From positions 4,157,160 to 4,221,159 of the forward strand of contig CM046863.1 of the NCBI GenBank assembly GCA_025617745.1: a stretch of DNA of 64,000 nucleotides, given 5' to 3'. The DNA comes from Heliocidaris erythrogramma. Taxonomy: Eukaryota > Echinodermata > Echinoidea > Camarodonta > Echinometridae. The translations under genes and the position numbers were made by a program. Below, in pieces: positions 1 through 11,650 of the stretch (the first letter of the stretch is position 1; each line of letters starts with the position of its first letter). Below the pieces are notes generated by a model that was not told the DNA's origin, made no database searches, and was given only the letters and a program-made list of their open reading frames with translations.

Positions 1-24
1 AACGACTGTCATTACATCTATCAA
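1..24 (+). repeat. Left stub of ~2 kb repeat, copy A
   Basis: These bases match 7518-7541 in repeat copy B, where the same bases run straight on into the sequence that resumes here near 1969. The stub is therefore the left flank of an insertion that split copy A. Confidence 0.6.
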
Positions 25-1968
25 TAATAATAAATAATAATACATGTTTGTTTTTTTTTTAATCACCTTTAACTTAAGAAAAAAGTGTTGTATAATAATT
101 TGATTTAGCCATTCTCAAAACACTAATCAGTTTATTTTTATATTTATTATATGTTTCTTTATTCAATTCAGTTTTCAGCAGGATAAGCAGTTTTCAGCAG
201 CTTGTTTTCGATATTTATTCAATTCAGTTTGCTTATTCAAATAATTCTTATATAATCTGTGTTTTTTTTATTAATTGACCTTAAAAGTCCAAATGTCATC
301 CAAGGTTTCCTAAATTTAATTTTAAAGTTTTTAGGCTTTATTATAGGAAAACATTCATTATATAACGAATTATAAATCATCAAAAATATATCATAACAAT
401 GATTTATATATTCAATACATAAAACCTGACTCCAGTCAGCTTCTTTTAATTTATTTCTAAATGTCTGAATAGTTTCATCATTTATTAAGCGTTTGGGTAA
501 TGTATTTCCAAAATGGCTAAATGTATAATTATTATTTTTATTAAAACAAAATATGGGGAAGTGATCAGATAAATCAGAAATTACAAGACCTGAAACAATA
601 TTACCATCGATAGAATTACTAAAAATATTATCAATTAAAGTTGCTGAGGTTGATGAAATCCTTGTTGGTTTTGTTATAAGAGGAAGTAAATGATGAGAGA
701 ACATCAAATCTAAAAATTCATTTGATTTTTCATGTGAATTAATGTTCAAAATATTTATATTGAAATCGCCCATCAAATATAAATCAATACTATTTTTGGT
801 AACAATATTCAAAATATTATTCATTTTTTCCAAAAAAAATATCTATGCTAGTATTTGGAGCCCGATATATGCATCCAATAACAACAGGTTTTTTATTTTT
901 TAACTTTAAGTTAAATAAATAAAGATTCAAATTCTGATGTTTTATGGGACAAATCAGATCGAATCACATAATCATAATTACTATTAATGTATAGTGCAAC
1001 CCCACCACCTTTTTTATTTTCTCTATTCATCTGAACTAGATTATAACCCTTCATATTATACATATTAACATTTGAATTTGAGTTAAACCAAGTTTCAGAA
1101 ATGCCAATGGCTGTAAAATTATGATCAAGAGTTGCAAATAAAGAGCAAATATCATCAAAATTTTTACATAAACTTCTTGCATTTATGTGTAAAAATGAAA
1201 CTGATTCTTTAGCATGATACTTTGAGCTAAATTCATCTCCAAAAATATATTTACAATCAATAAGTTTAAAATTATCATTGTTTTCGAAATTAAAGTACTC
1301 ATTATCATCACTAAACATACCTTCAGTATTATTTAAGTCATATGGGTTAATTTTTAGATGCTTCAGTCTTTCAGTTAATGAGTCATCATCTAAGTTAAAA
1401 TAACTATACATGTTAATCTTATATTCATCATTATTTTCAAAATGATTAAATGGAAATAGTGTTACACAATCATCGCATTGTTTATCGGTAGAATTGGCAC
1501 TTTTGAAATACACGCCACAAATTACACACCCAGAACGCATTGAATAACACACACAAAAACAAACAGCTGAATTAAGAGTAACCAATAATACAAAATAACA
1601 CAATAAAAACCAAGTACAATCTAATTTTAGTGCTCAGTGCTACTACACAAAAGAAACAAAAAAGATACAAAACTATGCAGTTTCAATGGTAACATTGTGG
1701 CAATGAAAGTGAACTCAATACATAGAGTCTATACGAAAATGGCCTATGCCTATGTGTGAGAGTAAGCTGTTGGTGAACAACAGAACACCACAAAATACCT
1801 CAAAATGCAAGAAAGATACTCCGTATAATACACTAAAAGATTGTCCTGTACGTGCTATCAGACAGACCTTCATAAATAACAAACAAATCACAATCACTGA
1901 AGCACATAACATGGAAAAATATATACAACAAAGTGAGAGCTCTGTTGGAGGGCGCGTGCAGCCACAAA
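25..1968 (-). mobile_element. LINE-derived insertion carrying only an endonuclease region
   Basis: A non-LTR retrotransposon copy on the minus strand. Its 3' side (low coordinates) ends in an AT-rich ATT-like tail at 25-45; its 5' side ends near 1968, where copy A of the 2 kb repeat resumes. Copy B at 7518-7560 shows the uninterrupted site, so the limits are defined by an empty site. The insert encodes an N-terminal Cys-rich segment and an apurinic-type endonuclease, but no reverse transcriptase was recognised between the endonuclease and the tail. This suggests an internal deletion or a non-autonomous derivative. Confidence 0.6.
237..1603 (-). pseudogene. LINE endonuclease ORF, frameshifted
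   Basis: Two minus-strand frames, 1603-911 and 833-237, together make one APE-type endonuclease. The first has a Cys cluster (CVICG...CDDC) near its start, then the family motif LHINARSL, then GISETW (catalytic Glu) and KKGGGVALY. The second has MGDFNI (catalytic Asp/Asn) and the terminal SDHFPI (Asp-His). The break between them at about 834-910 is a frame change. Catalytic motifs are visible, but the ORF is broken and lacks the reverse transcriptase that should follow. LINE order and motifs are established knowledge; assignment to the Jockey/CR1-like group is inference. Confidence 0.75.
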
Positions 1969-3887
1969 AAAGCGTGCTTTTTAGCTGCTTGCAAAAGATA
2001 ATTTATGATTTTGATTGATTTATAGCAAAACGGCATGGGGGGGGGGAATTCGGCGAGGATAGACTGATCAAGTATAAATTTTCTTTAAAAGTATCGTATT
2101 TTGCAGCCGTCACTTTGCCTTTGAAGCCGTTCCTGTGAATTTAAAGATTGAGTACGCATCTTGAGCCCAAGAATACTGTAAAATATGTTTTTTGTTGTAT
2201 GAGCTGATGCATTTTAGCTTCCATGAAGATTGTTTAATGTTTAATGTGGTAAGTGAAGCAAATACTTTACCTGTCCTTTACAAGCCCGTCGTTTACAGCA
2301 ACATGGCTAATGCGAAAGGTCTTCGTATATGGGTCACACAAGCACGTTGATACTCATCAGGAACAATGTTGTTCGTCACTTGCCATGCCGCGCCTGTGAT
2401 GCGGCATAAGGGAGGTTGCACGACTGACGTATCGCGCGATCCGAGACCTTCAACGCTAAAATAAGAACAGTTCTTTACAAGTTCACTCTAGCTTATGAAT
2501 GGTCAAGGTATGCTGCCACAGAACAATACAAAACGAGGTACTTTGTATTTTGTACCGTATGCTTGTTCAGTAAAATAGATGAAAGGTGAAATAAATTTCT
2601 ATGGTTTTTTTTTTATATATTTTTTTTATGAATCATCACGCTTCAATCGAGCTGAACTGAATTAAAAACGATTTCTGTAGTGGTTGTTTACAAATATGCA
2701 ATAAATAACCAGGGATTATATACCTGCACAGAATAACATAAAATACTTGAGGTATACGTTTATTTTCAGCGTTAATACATGCATTTACTTTTAGAACACA
2801 TATCTGAACCGGTCAATGTTTGTCTTTTAGCAACTGCAGTGCGAGTCAGAAAAAAAATTACACTTTTTAAAATGCTTATATAACAAATAATTTATGATAG
2901 ATATATCATAATTCTTGCACCATAGAATAACTCTTCCAGCTTAAATTCATACCACATTTTGGGGGAATCAGTAATGAATTTACTGGATAGGAATCAATGT
3001 GTCTGGGTGAAAACCCATTTGCGCCGCATCAACAATGATTTGGATTCAACTGCACAATGTGCAAGAAAGCCTTTGGTAATGATAATTGAGTCATAGCGTT
3101 TGGCGAATCTGTGGAATCATCTGCATGATCTGTGTGTTCCTGAAGTCCAAGATGTGCAGCAGCCCACCTGCAAACCTGAATGACTTGCAGCAACGAATTG
3201 CCAGAGAAGCAACCGATCTGCGATAAGACAGACACCTCGTAGGGCCATGGTAGCGATGCTCCATCGAGCTCAGAAATGCATCGAGAGAAACGGACACCAT
3301 GTGGAAGATTGAAAGCTCTGTCCAAGTTCCAGTGCCCAAAGTGACTATGAAAAGGAACTTTTCGGTGCAGATCACTGCAAGTTATGATTTCTGAATTTAT
3401 TTATTTATTGGTTCTCGTGTTTATTTGTCTTGATTATATATGCATATATGCATAAACTTTACGCTCATCGTTTACGCTCATCATATGAAAACGGCTTAAA
3501 CATAGACCTTTCCTGGCTCAGCCCATTCACATTTTACCGATAGGCTCATACTGTATTAGTTTTATTTTCATATGGCATCTGGTATTCTTCCCTCTTCCTT
3601 TTCTCAAGGATCCTTATCTATTATTATTGTTATTATTATTATTGTTTTGTTTTTCCCCCTCCACATGGATCTTTATTTACAAAAAACAAATTCAACAAAT
3701 ACTATAATAATAATATAAATCTATATTATAAATCATATATTTTCGTAATCAGGATCGTGCAACAGAATGATAAAAAATGGCATAACGATGAACTTCACGG
3801 CCCAAGCTTGAGGGCAGAGAAAAATAACAAAATTACTGATCATATGATATAAAACAATACATAGTAAATTGACTGATTATTGATTGA

Positions 3888-3918
<31 letters not shown>

Positions 3919-3977
3919 TCTAATTTAACCTTACTCTCTGTGAAGCTTACGCTATCTCAGCGTGACTTTATTATGAC

Positions 3978-4015
<38 letters not shown>
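1965..4015 (+). mobile_element. ~2 kb dispersed repeat, copy A (decayed DNA transposon?)
   Basis: This segment matches 7541-9470 (copy B) along most of its length in the same order and orientation. Copy A has ~350 bp (about 2580-2940) absent from B, and B has ~220 bp (about 8020-8240) absent from A. Both copies end in an ATT/TAA microsatellite. Each carries the same decayed transposase-like coding remnant. It could be an old DNA transposon or a local duplication of a composite repeat. Confidence 0.6.
3020..3315 (+). pseudogene. Decayed mariner/Tc1-like transposase C-terminus (copy A)
   Basis: Plus-strand translation gives DLQQRIAREATDLR in one frame, then after a frame change RRAMVAMLHRAQKCIERNG and HHVED before a stop at 3309-3311. 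This pattern (a basic helix, then R-A-x-x-C-I-x-x-N-G-x-H-V-E) resembles the end of IS630/Tc1/mariner transposases. Stops and frame changes show it is dead. The family call rests on a short motif only. Confidence 0.4.
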
Positions 4016-5090
4016 GTAGGCCTAGGCCTACTGTATAGGGTATAAGTCTAGCTCTAACTGTTTTTTTAATTAATTACCTCTAGTCTAGGCCTAGATCTAG
4101 ATACGGTATATCTTATTTTTTGTTTGTTTTGTTGTTTTCAAAATGGCCCCTGTGCCTCATAACAAAATTGATATCTAATCTCTCAGGCTATAAATTATAA
4201 AGAGGTCTATAGCCTGGGTCCGTTCCTTTTGCTCTGAATCTGACGGTGATGCGTTTGCCTCACCAATCAGTGGCAGGTGGGGGTTCTCGAGGTGCGGACA
4301 CCCCCCCCCCCCCCCCCCCCCCATTTTTTTATTTTTCATTTTTGCTTTGCTTTAATTGTCGGCCGTAACTCTAAGTCATCAAACTTTTTTATTTCCCTGA
4401 AATCAACCCCCAAATCTGAAGCTTTTTGTTTTTGTTTTACTTTTTGTTGTGTGTCAATTACTTTACTTAATTGAGCCCCTTTTCAAAATACAAAATCCTT
4501 CATCCGCTCTGCTCCCACATGATGGACATTGCAGGCCTAATTGTTGGATACATGTAGATCTAACTTTAGTTTTAGATCTAGAGTCTACCATGATTTTTTT
4601 TTTCGCCAGCCCTCAAAAAGTTGTTCAGTGGGGGCAGTGGTTATCAGATGTTTTCCTCTATAATTATCCGACAAGCAAAAAAAAAGGGGGGGGGGGTCTT
4701 GCCGGGTTCCCCCCCCCCCCCCCCCCCCTCCCAGCCGACGCTAGTGATCCAGCCATTTTGAAATGGAAGAAGGAGCTGAATACAGAGGCGTAGTGCCTGC
4801 GTTCGATATCTTCCCTGGGACTAGGTATCCGTATAGTAATACATGCATAAACCGACCAACCTAACCTTAAATAGTCGTTCACTATGATCCACAAAACTCC
4901 AGTAGGCTAATCATGACAAATGAAGTGCCAAATGGTATGCCTTTAATTTGTGTATAGAGTATTTCATGACATTTCTTGATTAAACATCCTAAAAATGAAA
5001 GGAATAAGCAAATTTCAGTCTTCTTGAAGATAAATTCAGCTCTACTGGGCATGCGCAGTAGCAGCAGACTACATCTCCATGGCAACTAAA
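4016..5090. other. No gene; homopolymer-rich spacer
   Basis: No coding signal is seen. Long C runs lie at about 4302-4322 and 4710-4728, with a G run at 4686-4696. A GGCCTAGGCC-rich patch lies at 4017-4100. Confidence 0.5.
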
Positions 5091-5094
5091 CCAC

Positions 5095-5251
5095 AGTTTA
5101 ACTTAGACTGGACTTAGACTCTAGTTTAACTAAACTGGACTTTCCGAAACAGAAATGGAGTTAAACCCGACATGCAGTCTAAGTCTGGTTTAGTTAGACT
5201 CTGGTTTAACTTAGACTGGAGTTTCAGTTAAACCGGAGTTCAGAATACGGG
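5095..5251. repeat. Inverted-repeat-rich MITE-like segment
   Basis: Repeated TTAGACTGGA / GTTTAACT blocks occur in both orientations. The segment ends at about 5251 with GAATACGGGCC, the same terminus as the MITE family at 12365-12556. No clean left end is visible. The PLE reading frame starts directly at its right edge. Confidence 0.4.
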
Positions 5252-6374
5252 CCACTGACATCTGTGCTTCTTATCTCTATCATGGCGACTTAGACTCGCC
5301 ACCTGTTTTTGAGCCCGTATTCATTGATCTCATGAACTTGGCCACTCGCGCGGTTGAGTTTAGTTTCAATGATACAATGTATTCACAGATAGATGGTGTG
5401 GCTATGGGATCCCCATTAGGCCCCGCGCTCGCTAACATTTTTGTTGGCTTTCATGAAATGCGCCTGCTACAGAACGCCACCGATCTTAATATAGACCCGC
5501 ATGTGTATTGTCGGTATGTTGATGATACGTTTGCAATTTTTCCTTACACAACTGAACCGGTTCCATCCCGCGCTAAAATTCACATGTGAAATTGAAATGT
5601 CCAATGCGCTCCGATTTCTCGACGTTCTCGTGGAGAGAAGTGATGGGAAATATCACTTCCGTCTACCGCAAGCCCACATTCACCGGGCAATACACGAGAT
5701 GGGACTCGTACAGTGCAACTTCATACAAGATTGGGCTCATTGGAAACTTAGTGTGCCGCGCCCTGAGGATTTGCTCTGAGTACAAATTAGCTCCCGAAAT
5801 CGCGAAAATCAAAACTATTCTCCTTGACAACGGTTACCCTGAGCATGTTATATCTCGCACCATAACACGGACGCTGGAGGCACAATCCAAATCTGACACC
5901 AGATTTGGACCTGCCAAATGCCCCGTGTATCTCAAACTACCCTGGATGCTACCGTCAGCTGGTAAGGATGTACTAATGACCCCCCACTTGAGTAATGTTA
6001 TATACCAATACGTGGGCCGTACTTCTCAGCGGTTGGCTGATCGCATTAAACATCACGTCCCCTCGACTATTCGGAACCGTACAACCAATCAGCGCACGCA
6101 GCCCATCCGTGCCTGCAAATCTGAAATGCACGCTAACAGACCAAAGATAGCCAAATGCGATTCAGCGATTGGTCTCCACTTGCTGAACAATCCAGCTTGC
6201 GCACAAAGCTATGACGACTCAATTCTCAATTATGTCCCGGGCCAGAAGCTCTCTGGAAGCCGCCTACATTCCATCGCACGAACCCCTTCTGTGCAGACAA
6301 AAGGAGTTCGTCCAAGCTTTGCGATTGTTCTGAAATTACGGCGTCTGGGTTGCGTGTTGGTTCATCGAGTATAA
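5252..6374 (+). pseudogene. PLE reverse transcriptase + GIY-YIG ORF, frameshifted
   Basis: The frame entering at 5252 reads through to YSQIDGVAMGSPLGP (RT motif with the PLE-typical G-x-x-M-G-S-P-L-G-P) and CRYVDDTFAIF (catalytic YVDD) at about 5510-5540. It shifts frame near 5560-5590 (LRFLDVLVER follows) and again near 5650 (SVYRKPTFTGQY follows). Downstream is VIYQYVGRTSQRLADRIK at about 6000-6050, the GIY-YIG nuclease signature. Two frameshifts make it inactive. In live elements RT and nuclease are one protein that copies the element RNA and cuts the target. Confidence 0.8.
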
Positions 6375-6409
6375 TATAGTTCATTTCAAGTAATTTGTTA
6401 TATACCTGC

Positions 6410-6450
6410 GTGATAACCTGATGAGTGCAGGTCGAAAAGCTTCGTTATCA
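6410..6450 (+). ncRNA. Hammerhead-ribozyme-like motif in PLE 3' region
   Basis: Read 5' to 3': TGATAAC (6411-6417), CTGATGA core (6418-6424), a 9 nt segment for helix II (6425-6433), GAAA core (6434-6437), self-complementary AAGCTT for a minimal helix III (6437-6442), C at the predicted cleavage position (6443), then GTTATCA (6444-6450), which pairs all 7 bases with 6411-6417 as helix I. This is type I hammerhead order. PLEs are known to carry hammerheads with very short helix III. Helix II pairs poorly here, so activity is uncertain. The motif is identical at 36121-36160. Confidence 0.55.
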
Positions 6451-6475
6451 TGTCTCTTTTTCGTGCCATCATGAA

Positions 6476-7440
6476 AGTTACAATTACTCTCATCAACATT
6501 GGGATTTGTAATTACGCACATTTATAGGGTTTGGTTCAGAAAGGCTTATTTTATATAGGGTATTTCTTTTATTAATAGATTTCAGAATTCCTCTTGTAAT
6601 CCACGGTTTGATAGGTTTATTGCGTTTCCCCCCAACTTTAACTTTAGGAATACTAGTATTAAAATATGACTCAAATTTTGACCAAAATAAATGATATGCT
6701 CTTTCAGTGTCATTGCTCATTAAAACATCTTCCCATTCTTCACTCTGTAAGTGTTCGTTTAACCTATTATATTTTCTGGGGATAACTTCCGTGTAAATTT
6801 TGTTTCTTTCTCTCTAAAAGGGGAAGGGATATTAAACATTAAAAAAACAGGAATATGATCTGAAATTTCAGAATATAACAGACCGGAATTAATTTTGTAA
6901 GTATCATCATTAAAAATTATATTATCTATGATAGTGGAAGATTGATTTACAATTCTTGTGGGTTTGTCTATAACAGGAAAACAAGTATTTCAATATATGA
7001 TACTTTGAAATTGATTGACAGTGTTATTATCTTGTTTAAGGTCTATATTAAAATCTCCCATTAAGCATATTAATTTGCCTTCTGGGTACAGACTATTCAA
7101 TAAATTATCAAAATCTTCTAAAAAGCTATCAACATTGTTGCTAGGTGGACGATAAATAACACATACAATTAAATTTTTCGCATTCTTTATAGTAATCTCA
7201 ATACATAATAATTCAGAGGAGCTATTAACAAGAAAAAATTCGTGTCTGACTTTGTACGATAACGATGGGGATATATAAAAGGCAACACCACCACCATGAC
7301 AGTTCTGTCTATCATTATGGATAAAATGGTAATTATTAATATCATATACATTTGGAGATCTATTATTTAACCATGTTTCTGTGACGCCAATTATTGAAAA
7401 TGAAAAAGAGGTTTACCAATAAGTAAGATATGTTATCAAA
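6476..7440 (-). pseudogene. LINE endonuclease fragment 2
   Basis: Minus-strand LINE endonuclease remains. LMGDFNIDL is readable near 7040-7075, and the domain's end plus linker (KPWITRGILKSINKRNTLY) at 6720-6540. Several frame changes break it. It is related to the fragment at 237-1603 but not a close copy (for example GGKRNKPIKPW against NFKIKFRKPW). No reverse transcriptase follows; the left end abuts the PLE terminus. Confidence 0.65.
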
Positions 7441-7517
7441 AAATATCGAAACACTATAGTACTGCTGCCACGCCAGCGGTGTTGTTCATCATACACACGT
7501 GGATATTGGACAAACAG

Positions 7518-9322
7518 CGACTGTCATTACATCTATCAAGCGTTCTTTTTAGCTGCTTGCAAAAGATGAATTATGATTTTGATTGATTTATAGCGAAACG
7601 GCATGGGGGAAAAAAATTCGGCGAGGATAGATTGATCTAAATTGATAAGTATAAATTTGCCTTTAAAAGTATCGTATTTTGCAGCCGTCCCTTTGCTTTT
7701 GAAGCCGTTCCTGTGAATTTAAAGATTGAGAACGCATCTTGAGCCCAAGAATACTGTCAAATAATTTTGTTGTTGTATGACCTGATGCATTTTAGCTTTC
7801 ATGAAGATTGTTTAATGTTTAATGTGGTAAGTGAAGCAAATTTTTTACCTGTCCTTTCCCACCCCGTCGTTTACAGCAACATGGCTAATGCGAATCGTCT
7901 ACGTCACATGGGTCACACAAGCAAGCTGATGCTCATCAGGAACAATGTTGTACGTCACTTGCCATGCCGCGCCTGTGATGCGGCATAAGGGAGGTTGCAC
8001 GGCTGACGACACCGCCGTCATATAAAGGGTCCACAAAGAAAGTAACCCTTCCTAGGGCATACCCGTCCGCCCAAATCTCCTAAATCACGTTTATGGACGT
8101 CGACGGCGATGACGGGGTCGGCGTGGCTCGCGGACTACAGGAGACACGTGTCACAGAATTATGAATTCGACCTCGCGCAACTGCGAAGTTGGACACAGCG
8201 GGGAAAAATATAATCCACTGCCTGGACTGCCTTCGTATCGCGCGATCCGACACCCTCAACATCAAGGTATGCTGCCCCAGAACAATACAAAACGAGGTAC
8301 GTTGTACTTTGGACTGTACGCTTGTTCAGTAAAATAGATGGAGGCATTAAATTCATACCACATTTTGGGGGATTCATTAATGAATTTACTGAATAGGAAT
8401 CAATGTGTTTGGGTGAAAACCCATTTGCGCCAACATCAACAATGCCTTGCTTGATTTGGATTCCGCTGCACAATGTACAAGAAAGCCTTTGATAATGATA
8501 ATTGAGTCATAGCGTTGGACGAATCTGTGGAATCATCTGCGTGATCTGGGTGTTCCTGAAGTCCAAGATGTATATCAGCCCACCTGCAAACCTGGATGAT
8601 TTGCAGCAACGAATTGCCAGAGAAGCAACCGATCTGCGATAAGACAGACACCTTGTAGGGCCATGGCAGCAATGCTCCATCGAGCTCAGAAATGCATCGA
8701 GAGAAACGGACACGATGTGGAAGATTGAAAGCTATGTCCAAGTTCCAGTGCCCAAAGTGACTATGAAAAGGAACTTTTCGGTGCAGATCACTGCAAGTTA
8801 TGATTTCTGAATTTATTTATTTATTGGTTCTCGTGTTTATTTGTCTTGATTATATATGCATATATGCATAAACTTTACATATGCATAAACTTTACGCTCA
8901 TCGTTTACGCTCATCATTTGAAAACGGCTTAAACATGGACCTTTCCTGGCTCAGCCCATTCAAATTTTACCGATAGGCTCATACTTTATTAGTTTTATTT
9001 TCATCTGGCATATGGTATTCTTCCCTCTTCCTTTTCTCAAGGATCCTTATCTATTATTATTGTTATTATTATTATGGTTTTGTTTTTTCCCCTTTCCACA
9101 GGGATCTTTATTTACAAATAACAAATTCAACAAATACTATAATAATAATATAAATCTATATTATAAATCATATATTTTCGTAATCAGGATCGTGCAACAG
9201 AATGAGAAAAAATGGCATAACAATGAACTTCACGGCCCAAGCTTGAGGGCAGAGAAAAATAACAAAATTACTTATCATATGATCTAAAACAATAGATAGT
9301 AAATTGATTGATTATTGATTGA

Positions 9323-9353
<31 letters not shown>

Positions 9354-9470
9354 TCTAATTTTTACTCTCTGTGAAGCTTACGCTATCTCAGCGTGACTTT
9401 ATTATGACGTTAATAATATTATTAATAATAATAATAATAATAACAATAATAATAATAATAATATGTCTTG
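7518..9470 (+). mobile_element. ~2 kb dispersed repeat, copy B
   Basis: Second copy of the element at 1-24 plus 1965-4015, in the same orientation. It provides the empty site for the LINE insertion in copy A. It has a private ~220 bp stretch (about 8020-8240), lacks the ~350 bp found in A, and ends in a TAA microsatellite at about 9410-9463 that runs into a SINE. Confidence 0.6.
8440..8735 (+). pseudogene. Decayed mariner/Tc1-like transposase C-terminus (copy B)
   Basis: Same coding remnant as 3020-3315, with independent substitutions: the basic helix, a frame change, then the RAQKCIERNG-type ending. Also dead. Confidence 0.4.
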
Positions 9471-9860
9471 TTTACCCAGGATAGCCTCATCAGTATTATA
9501 TACTGTTCTCACTGAGGGTCCTGCAATCATACTATTACCCCGGCTTTAGCCGAGCTACCGTGGTGCTCAAGCATTCAAGCAATTCCTTCCTACCGGGTAC
9601 CCATTTACCTCACCTGGGGTGTTTCATAAAGCTGTTCGTAAGTTACGAATGACTTTACGCACGAATGGTGATCAGTTCTTGTGCTAAATGATTGAGAATA
9701 TGTTTAGTATAGTACCTAAGAACATGTTCCAGTCGTTCGTAAAGTCATGCGTAACTTTACGAACATCTTTATGAAACACCACCCAGGGTGGAGAGTCGCA
9801 AAATGTTGATTAATGTCTTGCCTCTTTTATGCACTTAACCAATGAACGCCGTTATAAGAT
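9410..9860 (-). mobile_element. tRNA-type SINE, minus strand, split by a MITE
   Basis: The AT-rich tail (TAA/TTA) lies at 9410-9463, then body sequence with ACCCATTTACCTCACCTGG at about 9600-9617. The body resumes after the MITE with GGGTGGAGAGT at about 9786. The same body without interruption is seen at 26641-26800. The tRNA-like head is not clear here. Confidence 0.5.
9619..9780. mobile_element. MITE family B, copy 1
   Basis: A 162 bp element with terminal inverted repeats GGTGTTTCATAAAG / CTTTATGAAACACC and inner GTTCGTAA...TTACGAAC arms. It lies inside a SINE. A second copy in opposite orientation is at 41067-41232. Confidence 0.75.
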
Positions 9861-10093
9861 TTTATGTCTAATGCTTAGCAACACCCGCGCACCTTTATGG
9901 TTGTCATGATCACGGTTAGATTGCGTAATAAACAACATCTTTGTTATGATTTGTATAATTTTGCATTGTAAGTTGTTATCCCTGAATAAGGGGGAGGCCC
10001 CCGAAAATTCGAATCTAATAAATTTTAGTTGGCAACTGATGCATTTCTACTGTGTTCTTCTTGTTTATTAATTTTGCCAATACGTGGACAATA

Positions 10094-10096
<3 letters not shown>

Positions 10097-10134
<38 letters not shown>
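10097..10134. repeat. (AT)n microsatellite
   Basis: About 19 uninterrupted AT units. Confidence 0.9.
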
Positions 10135-10138
<4 letters not shown>

Positions 10139-11184
10139 TGTGCATACAACTCTTAGGAGGAGAAGGCACTTGATGAAAGCATGTTAGGAATAACTTGCAA
10201 TTTCCGATGTCCTAGTTAAAAGATGGCAGGCATGATCGCCCCCTTCGGTCGATTCTATTATGACGTCATCAGGAACAGGTGATACTTTCAGGCGCTATTA
10301 CAATGTATTCTTTTACTTCAGGCCTTCTTTTTGTGGGGACGGGGACTTTTTTCAAGCGCTGAAATCGGGATCATGTTGATCACAACTTCACAAAACAGTA
10401 TTGGCACGAATATAGTTTTGCCATATCTTTTACTTGTAATGAACGTTAACTTGTCGACTCAACATTTTTTTACTTTATTTTTATTACAATTTTTTCATTG
10501 TGCATTTGATAAGATTTGCTATCTACTAGGTGCTCATTATATCATTATTATTATGATAACTCGACTTCAGGAGAAAACAAGTTGCCATGGCGTGTATTTG
10601 AGATAAGCTATGTCTAAAGAATGTTCTGCTAGCATCACCCATCGAAAAAGGGGTTAACAACTTATAATAATTATTTACCTGCGTGTAAATTTTTTTGACA
10701 CAAAACTTCTCTACCTAAACACTTCGAACCATGTTCTTAATTATCTTACTAGAATTTCGTCTATCTTTTTAGATGTAACTCCCTGAAGCCCACTCAAGAG
10801 GAGAAAAAATGGTGAGGCTTATAGGGGCCGGATATTACCTCTAAAAATATCCCAGCTCTAGGTATACTGAGCTTCACACGGTAATAAGTAAGGCAGTGTG
10901 GAAGACAGAGTTGCCCTGTTTTCCATCACTTTTTCTTTTTCTTGTTCTTTGTCGTTCTTGGAAGCAAAATATCCTCTAGGTCACGTGATATACCACAAAG
11001 TACTTGAGGCAGACGACAGTACGCACTTGACTTTTCGCCATCACTTATCGCGCGCTTTTGACTTTTTCGGACAGAGCCTCTCAAGTGGACCTACCATAAT
11101 TAATCGAGCGTTTAGCAGCCACAGACACTGCCAAATGAAGAAAACGAACCAGGTTACATTCTAGATAACATTCATCATGACAAA

Positions 11185-11650
11185 CCCCTCAGGAGTTTAC
11201 CTTCAAATTTAATGTTAAAGCAACGATGTGGCTTTTTAGGCTTACTGCGCTTCGCATTAATGTATCTTATAACACACAAAGTGAGTACGCGTAGGACTTT
11301 TTTTGCTCGGAGCTAATTTTCCTTCATCCCCAAATGCCATTCGTTTACACATTTAAAGAAGAAAAAACAGTTTACGAACCGTTGGGAGCTGGTTTTAAAA
11401 TTAAATGTTAAAGCGATAGTGAGGATTTGGTCATATCCACCTGTTACATCTCTTTCACATTAATACTGATAGCCCCTTAGGAGTCGGTTTTAAAATTGAA
11501 TATGAAAACGATAGAATTGCTTTGGGCATATCAGCTTGTTACATCTCTTTCACATTCATCACAATAAACCCCCTTAGGAGCTGGTTTTAAAATTGAATAT
11601 TAAAGTGATATTGTTGCTTTGGGCATATCAACTTGTTACATCGTCTTCCA
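11185..11650. repeat. Imperfect ~96 bp tandem repeat
   Basis: The block AGGAGCTGGTTTTAAAATT recurs at about 11385, 11478 and 11576, with a more diverged start near 11190. Each is followed by an ATTAAAGYGATA-like stretch and CATATCNNCTTGTTACATC. Spacing is about 93-98 bp. Confidence 0.6.

Larger units (their letters stand above)
5252..6472 (+). mobile_element. Penelope-like element, 5'-truncated copy 1
   Basis: A PLE fragment containing the C-terminal half of the reverse transcriptase, a linker, a GIY-YIG endonuclease-like region and the 3' non-coding end. The right end, near the sequence TTTTTCGTGCCAT, is shared with the second copy at 36178, which fixes the element's 3' limit. The left end abuts a MITE-like repeat and is truncated. 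Confidence 0.8.

Noticed and set aside
1746..2036. Short frames on both strands around 1.75-2.03 kb
   Set aside because: They straddle the boundary between the LINE insert and repeat copy A, so cannot be one gene.
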